Shown here one piece after another: positions 9,560 through 14,347 of a DNA stretch of 14,347 nucleotides. Location: contig RCAB01000882.1 in the NCBI GenBank assembly GCA_003640385.1, positions 1 through 14,347 of the forward strand. Reading direction: 5' to 3'. This stretch comes from Setaria digitata (taxonomy: Eukaryota > Nematoda > Chromadorea > Rhabditida > Setariidae). The first letter of the stretch is position 1; each line of letters starts with the position of its first letter. The position numbers and the translations under genes were made by a program. A model generated the notes under the pieces. The model was not told where the DNA came from. It searched no databases and was given only the letters and a program-made list of their open reading frames with translations.

Positions 9560-12249
9560 TTAACCCAAATATTCGTGTCCTTCCTTATCAATCACTAATA
9601 CACAAGGTGCAGCGAATCCAATATGTACTGGATTCCACTCTTTGGTACCAATCTTTGCTGCTTCATAATACGGTTGCCAACTGTAGTCGAAACCAGCCGC
9701 AGATGGTGGCACCTGAACCAGAAGTTGCAACGAACCGATAACATTACTCAGAAATGGCATTTTTCGACTGCAATTTCCCCAGTTAATACAAACAAGAACT
9801 AACAGTAAGGTGATAAGAATCTAGCTATTAGCATAATATCAGGTGCTATCGAAAAGAAACTATTTGGGCGCTGTAGATATTAAAGCATTGCAGGTAATAA
9901 AATGTTTCAAACTTCTGTCATTACTTTAAATTTTTAGACTGGTGCTTTGGAAAGAAGAAAGAAAGAAAATGAAAATGATTGATAGAATGAAATAGAATCA
10001 AACTATTCGAAAATTTATCAAATTATATCATAACTCAATTTCCAACCTAACAAACGCAGCTGCGATTTTGCCATTTGCATCACTCCATGCTCGACCCATA
10101 ATAGCTTGGCCAAAATGATACCATAAAGCGACATATTGTTCTTCTGGCCCATTCAATGTATTCAATGGGCGATCCAGTGCTTTGATTAATCGCCTTAAAA
10201 TTTAACTACAAAAATTAGCACTTAAAAATTAAATGAGCAAATTTTAAAGAAGAAATTAGAATTGGTAGAACACGAATACTTCATTTTAGGGAATGTATCA
10301 CCGACATAGTAATCAGCCCATTCATTCACCATTAACGATTGATTTGACGAGTATGTCTCCTGCAGTGCAATTATAAAATTCATTTACATTTTGATGTATT
10401 TGAAATTTGTAATTTAAAGTAAATTTTTCACAATTTCCCAACAATTTTCGCTAACAATCCATACCGTACCACGACATACTGTAGTGTAGCATACCGTACC
10501 TTCTCCAATGCTTCTCTTTTCTTGCATTCTTCACACGAACAACAAGGTGGTGCATCACGTAAATTACGCATAAGAATGAAGCAATCGTAGAGTTCAGATT
10601 CCGCTAGCAAGACAACTTGCTGAAAGCAAGAAAGAATCAGTTGCGAAATGCTTTAGCAAGAGAAATTCTGGATTAATGAAAATTCTTGAGATATAACTAA
10701 CCTCAGCACTTACAAAAGTAGCAGTTTTCTTCTCAATGTCCAGCGTTCCTAATTTTGCCTTTTGTGGCCACAAAACTACCGCACTAGATGAGCCACATCG
10801 TAATGGCACACAAAACTCGTCATTTGGATGACGTAGCCACGTGACAAATTTCATCCAATCGTAAAAGAATCCTTTGGTGACGTGATTGCCATCGTAGGTT
10901 AATAACTAAATCATGGAAAAAGCTTCCTTCTTCATTAATTGCTTCTTTCAAACCAATTAAACCAATTAGTTTACATTTTCTATTACTTCCCGAAAGAAAC
11001 AAAGAAAATTTGGCCGTTTAGTCAACTGACAGAAGAATTATCCGTCATAATTTGATGATTCTGAAGACAATGAATGAGGCAAAGTGTAGGATAATGAAGT
11101 GCGATTTCGATTTCATATTTAAGTTAGTTAAATTGAACAAACTGTACTTGAAGTATTGAAGAATTTCTGACTATTCTCGTCTCATTCTTAGTAAATTTTC
11201 TTTTGACTGTTGTCAAAGACTTCTGACTTCAAGGCTTCTGCTAATCTTCGCATTCCTAGTAAAATATTGCATATCTCCAGACTACTTCCCACAGTATCAA
11301 TCAGAATTACCTGAATCTCATCATTGATGTCAGATCCTTGCAACTTTTTTCCTCCACAAGCAAATTCACACTAAATTCAAAAAATAATATTCACGTGAAA
11401 TATGATTAACAAGTTGTTTAGCAAAAAAAAAAACTAAAATTTGGTTCTTAGGAAAATTTTTGCGATTAAATTTTGCGGTAAAAATGTTAGGATGCTGTTT
11501 TCAACAAAAAAAAAAAAAAAAAAAGACTGCGAACCGAAAATAAATTTTCTTTATTTTTGACTTATTGATAAAATATCATCTCACTTTTTTTCAAATATTG
11601 AATTTAACAAAATTTTTGGTCATAAACTAATAAGATGAAGTTCCAAATCTGGATAAGGTTAGCTTACTGATAAAATTCAAGAAGTGTCACAATTTAGATT
11701 AAAATATTAACTTATATAATTCACACATCAGTTTTTGGAAGCAAAAAAAAAAAAAAAAAAAACCTTTGCATAATCGAATTTCCTGTTTAAAAGCATATTC
11801 AAAAATTTTAATTAGGCAAATATCTTTTAAAGAGAAATTAGAAATTTCAAGAACAATTATTATCAGATGCGAAACGAAATTTTCGAACATTTATCTGTAC
11901 CACACTTATGCTACGTACTTACCTGTACTACACCACCTTCATTCCAAGCTTTCCCGAAGCATACAATCCCTTCCTTCTCATAGCGTGCTATGTACATATT
12001 ACCTTGATCAGGTACTTGCACTGCGTTACTTATTAAAGGTGCACCAATTTTTTGCACTATCCAGCTGTCTTCTGTCACCTTTTTCTACATCAGTAATCAT
12101 TAATTAGCAGCAAAATAATTTCTGAACTCGAAAAAAAAACTTTAACTTTTTCTTTTTCGGCTTTAATTGTACAATGATTAAAAATTACTTTAATCAAAGT
12201 CATAACTTTTTCCTCCACTTCCACCTGAATATTTAACAAAACCACCCGC
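9560..12249 (-). CDS. Two-repeat protein, loosely like DM9/DUF3421-type repeats; 5' end uncertain
   Basis: Exons in transcript order: 12189-12249 (less sure; may start at 12224), 11923-12084, 11311-11370, 10702-10905, 10500-10619, 10280-10359, 10047-10193, 9560-9767. From 12084 on, all junctions are in phase. The protein has two similar units. Unit 1: YIARYEKEG, GKAW, FACGGKK, QLLTYDG, GFFYDW, LRCGSSSAVVL, LGTL. Unit 2: YVALWYHFG, GRAW, AAAFVS, QLLVQVP, GFDYSW, HIGFAAPCVLV, YLG. A linker with CCSCEEC, possibly metal-binding, joins them. Unit 2 stops right after YLG, where unit 1 runs about 15 residues further, so this C-terminus is abrupt. The G-R/K-AW and Tyr-rich pattern recalls DM9/DUF3421 repeats, but I cannot confirm the family. 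No signal peptide or membrane segment is seen in the exons I trust, which suggests a cytosolic protein. The initiator Met is not settled; candidates lie at 13298 and 12620. Confidence 0.8.
10460..10500 (-). repeat. Duplicated splice donor, two 11-bp copies exactly 30 bp apart
   Basis: The plus-strand 11-mer CATACCGTACC occurs at 10460-10470 and 10490-10500. On the minus strand each copy contains GTACGGTATG. The upstream copy gives the donor used in the model (GAGAAG|GTACGG). The second donor would extend the exon by 30 bases, adding VRYATLQYVV with no stop and no frame change. Confidence 0.85.
11371..11922 (-). other. Intron of the two-repeat gene; nothing else seen
   Basis: This 552-bp intron lies inside repeat unit 1. 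It contains two long A runs (11506-11524 and 11743-11762). A plus-strand 113-codon frame from 11766 crosses this intron and the complementary strand of the well-supported exon 11923-12084, so I regard it as a shadow. The next intron (10906-11310, 405 bp) is likewise empty. Confidence 0.65.
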
Positions 12250-12700
12250 CTGTAATCTTACAAACACTCTAAATGAACGGCCACATTTTCCAAATTCATT
12301 TTTGCTTTTTTTTTTCCTACTCAAAACAGCTGCCACTATGATCTTTCCAAGAAATGCAAATTTTCTCAGTGTTTCTCACTTTCGATTCTGTCAGCTTAAA
12401 ATACATTTTTCATCAATCATTTTCATAATCTCAAGCCATTAGCTGAGATATTTGCCTAACGAAGAGATCCTCTGATCGGATGATCAGTGCATGGGTGAAT
12501 TATGATTTCTCCATCTCAACAGTTCAATTTTTGAGTTGCAATCAGTGGGCAAAGGTGGTCGTCGTATTTTCGAAACTTTTGCAGCGATCTTTCCAATGAT
12601 TTTTCGGCACGAGAAGCCATAAATGTCTTTTACACCTTGTAAAATGTAAGAAGGAACAGAACCAACGAATGTCTTTAACAGTTCGATTAATCATACTTAC
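12250..12700 (-). other. Unresolved 5' region of the two-repeat gene
   Basis: This contains the candidate start exon at 12577-12620 and several partial frames. One ATG (12304 on the minus strand) opens MNLENVAVHLECL and meets a stop. Removing only GTAAGATTACAG (12 bases) would restore the frame into 12249, but an intron that short is not credible. I cannot choose the transcript structure from sequence alone. Confidence 0.4.
12577..12620 (-). other. Alternative first coding exon for the two-repeat gene
   Basis: ATG at 12620 opens MASRAEKSLERSLQ and can splice from AAAA|GTTTCG to 12249 in phase 2, giving Lys-Arg at the junction and a total of 361 residues. An in-frame TAA just upstream would make this a true start. 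The donor is weak, and the reading frame also runs on without splicing for 34 codons to a stop, so this is one of two competing starts. The alternative is the exon at 13236-13298. Confidence 0.3.
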
Positions 12701-13298
12701 CTATCGAAAGACAGGATAGATTGTTCGGAGGGACAGATTGAAATCTTCATCATGCTCTAACACTGTGGCATTTGCTGTGGGATTAATTAGGCTAACTCGA
12801 CTTGGAATTAATTGAGCTAACAGCTAGAACAACGGAACAATAGGGGCACTGCTGTGATATGAAGTCAGGTGGAAAAAAAGTTCAACCAGTTGAAACGGTA
12901 AGAGCCATTTTGCAACATCGTATCTTTTTTTCTTTTTGTTCAAAAATATATAGCGATTTTTCCTAACAGTATCGTCCGGATAATATCACTTTCTAATTTA
13001 AAAATAAAATTTATCTCCTAAATTAATGAGCAAGAACGAATCTTAGAAAATTTGGAACTGAAACAATTTTTACTTTCAATGTTAGACATCATGTATTGGT
13101 GTATTTGAAAAATCGCTCATTGCAAAGCGTAAAATCATTGCAAGCTAATTTTAATTTCTTTGAAATATATTATTTTGCGGTTGATAGGACTAAATTATTG
13201 CCATTATTCGTGCGCTCGGCAACACACATACATACCTTTTCACACTTCAGCATCGTTTTATGAACATAGTAGTCGATGGATTTTGTGTCCAATGCCAT
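12701..13298 (-). CDS. Two-exon reading frame of 61 residues ending at a splice donor; short gene or alternative 5' end
   Basis: Exon 13236-13298 (21 codons, MALDTKSIDYYVHKTMLKCEK) begins two bases after TTTCACTTTCAG and ends at GAAAAG|GTATGT. Exon 12701-12823 follows TTCTAG in phase and adds 40 codons, then TAG, which is immediately followed by GTAAGT. The second exon is open in only one frame. Three readings are possible: a complete small gene whose 3' UTR is spliced; an optional stop-containing exon of the two-repeat gene; or a broken exon. Skipping the second exon would join 13236 directly to 12224 in phase 0, producing CEK followed by VEVEEKVMTLIK and the two-repeat protein. I recognise no family in these 61 residues. 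Confidence 0.45.
12824..13235 (-). other. Intron between the two 5' exons; nothing else seen
   Basis: This 412-bp AT-rich stretch has no convincing open frame on either strand and no repeat that I could see. It is an intron only if the two-exon model at 12701-13298 is right. Confidence 0.5.
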
Positions 13299-13310
13299 CG
13301 CTGAAAGTGA
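13299..13310 (-). promoter_or_regulatory. Acceptor directly before the start codon at 13298
   Basis: The minus strand reads TTTTCACTTTCAG, CG, ATG. A near-perfect worm acceptor two bases ahead of an ATG is the hallmark of a trans-splice site, although a cis-spliced upstream exon cannot be excluded. Confidence 0.55.
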
Positions 13311-13652
13311 AAAGCAATTAAATTCTAAACAAAAAATATTAAACTGGAAATTTAGCTAGCGTTGTAAAAAACAAAAGGAACAAGAAAGCGATAAACAATT
13401 TTATCACGAAATATTTATCAAAAGGCTCAATCAGATAACTTAATCGTTGTTTGCAAATTATAATAACGGTTAAAATGAGTAAAATATTAATGCATGATTT
13501 TGAGTGAATGATTTACGCAAATTGAACCATTGTGACATTTTTAATTCTATGTACTGTGTATTAATGATTGAGTAAAGAATGAATTCGAGCAAGCGATAAC
13601 TTTTCTAGACTGTTCCTAACAATGCTAGCTTGAGAAAGTCAAGAAATTGAAA
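13302..13652. promoter_or_regulatory. Divergent intergenic region, probable shared promoter
   Basis: The minus-strand start at 13298 and the plus-strand start at 13666 are 367 bp apart and face away from each other. The stretch is AT-rich with no open frame of note. No promoter element can be named with confidence. If both transcripts are trans-spliced, the true transcription starts lie inside this interval. Confidence 0.4.
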
Positions 13653-13665
13653 CTTTTTTTTTAGG
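13653..13665 (+). promoter_or_regulatory. Candidate trans-splice acceptor of the plus-strand membrane protein
   Basis: The plus strand reads CTTTTTTTTTAG followed by one base and ATG. The long T tract and the AG one base from the start fit a spliced-leader acceptor and fix the start codon at 13666. Confidence 0.55.
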
Positions 13666-14301
13666 ATGCTGTTGCAATTTTTGCTCTATATCGGAATAGG
13701 ACTTCTCGTTTTTTCTTTAAACATGCTATTTTTTTCTGGAATAGTTCGAACAAGTCGAAATCGGGAACGATACGGTCTTACAGGAATTGAGGTTATTCAT
13801 TTTGAATGACTGTTACAAAAGCATTACAACAAGTTTAGTTTGCATTAGTTTTACTCGCACTGAAGTTTCATATAAAATATCAATTTCGAACTAATAGTTT
13901 GAACTTTAGATGAAGAGCCTATAAAAAACAATGAGTCTGTTAGGTTGTTTAATTAATTTAATGGAAATTCCAAACTTTTGTATTTCACCAGATCAAAATT
14001 CAAGTGCATAATTTAAGCAGACGAAAACTTTTTTGTCCTATCAGAAGAGTCATTTCTAAAACCGCAGAGATTACAGCCCTTTTCTTTACATAATTGAAAG
14101 GATAATTGTTTTTTTTTTTCTTTAAATAATTTACAGTTTCAGTTTTTTGCTGATGGTGCAACAGGATTTGCAATATTTCTAGCAGGTGCAGTACGCATCG
14201 TTCAGACTTTTCTCGGAGGGACAAATGATAAAGTTTCAAAAAGAACTTGCGTAATTCAACCGTACAATATTATTTTGGCTTGGTCTGTATTTATTCATTG
14301 A
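13666..14301 (+). CDS. N-terminal part of a probable seven-helix (GPCR-like) membrane protein, runs off the window
   Basis: Exon 1 is 13666-13791 (42 codons, ending GAG|GTTATT). Exon 2 starts at 14143 after TTTCAG and stays open to a TGA at 14299-14301. Exon 1 codes for a hydrophobic helix (residues about 2-26) then a basic loop (RTSRNRERYG). Exon 2 codes for a second helix (ADGATGFAIFLAGAVRIVQTF), a short polar loop, then Cys and a third hydrophobic stretch. Helix, basic inner loop, helix, outer loop, Cys at the start of helix 3 is the layout of rhodopsin-like and nematode chemoreceptor GPCRs. With only about 94 residues the family cannot be named. The TGA is probably intronic read-through, since a GPCR should continue; a donor such as TTG|GTCTGT at 14283 or TTGC|GTAATT at 14251 may end the exon. 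A second acceptor 6 bases upstream (TTACAG) would add two residues in frame. Confidence 0.55.
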
Positions 14302-14347
14302 CTCTGAGGTCAAAATGGCTTTCCAAAGAGTAATTAAGACAGAAGTT

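Noticed and set aside
9164..9767. Joining the signal-peptide exon to the two-repeat gene as its last exon
   Set aside because: A signal peptide with its own ATG and upstream acceptor marks a gene start. A poly(A) signal lies between the two, and the needed donor (GGTTAAAT) is poor.
11766..12107. 113-codon plus-strand frame
   Set aside because: It overlaps on the opposite strand the well-supported exon 11923-12084, whose splice sites and phase fit the two-repeat gene.
12238..12249. 12-base GT-AG piece whose removal would fuse two open frames
   Set aside because: It is far below any credible nuclear intron length; treated as coincidence.

Overview
This window looks like nuclear DNA of a nematode, most likely a clade III (filarial-type) parasite. 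It is very AT-rich and full of A/T homopolymers. The genes are broken into short exons by introns of about 50-670 bp. Acceptors are of worm type (TTTTAG, TTTCAG, TTGCAG), and several start codons sit just downstream of such an acceptor, as expected for spliced-leader trans-splicing. The species assignment is inference. I see no bacterial gene, virus, transposon or CRISPR array, and no tRNA or rRNA.

From left to right: (1) 147-7173, minus strand, is most of a TRPV cation channel of the OSM-9/OCR (insect Iav/Nan) type. I resolve 16 exons that join in phase to 750 codons: N-terminus, ankyrin repeats, S1-S6 and the selectivity filter. The C-terminal tail lies off the left edge. (2) 7174-8575 has no confident gene, but holds a short region open on both strands (8145-8369) and weak exon-like pieces on the plus strand. 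(3) 8576-9295, minus, is a small cysteine-containing secreted protein (98 aa in the preferred model). (4) 9560-12249, minus, is a two-repeat protein with a loose resemblance to DM9/DUF3421-type repeats, with a clear internal duplication and a Cys-rich linker. Its 5' end is uncertain: 12577-13298 holds several competing first exons, including one whose in-frame TAG lies directly against a consensus donor. (5) 13666-14301, plus, is the start of a divergently transcribed membrane protein that looks like a nematode seven-helix receptor and runs off the right edge.

Genes 3 and 4 are co-oriented. A poly(A) signal and then a candidate trans-splice acceptor lie between them, so they may form a two-gene operon. 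Genes 4/5 and the right-hand gene start 367 bp apart and probably share a bidirectional promoter region. The TRPV channel and the candidate receptor would both suit chemosensory neurons, but nothing in the sequence ties them functionally.

I did not find a new multi-gene system. The most notable signals are at the level of splicing: a GC-AG intron in the TRPV gene, a tandem duplication of a TRPV splice acceptor whose second copy leads to an immediate stop, an exact duplication of a donor site 30 bp apart that would add 10 codons in frame, and the stop-at-donor exon upstream of the two-repeat gene.
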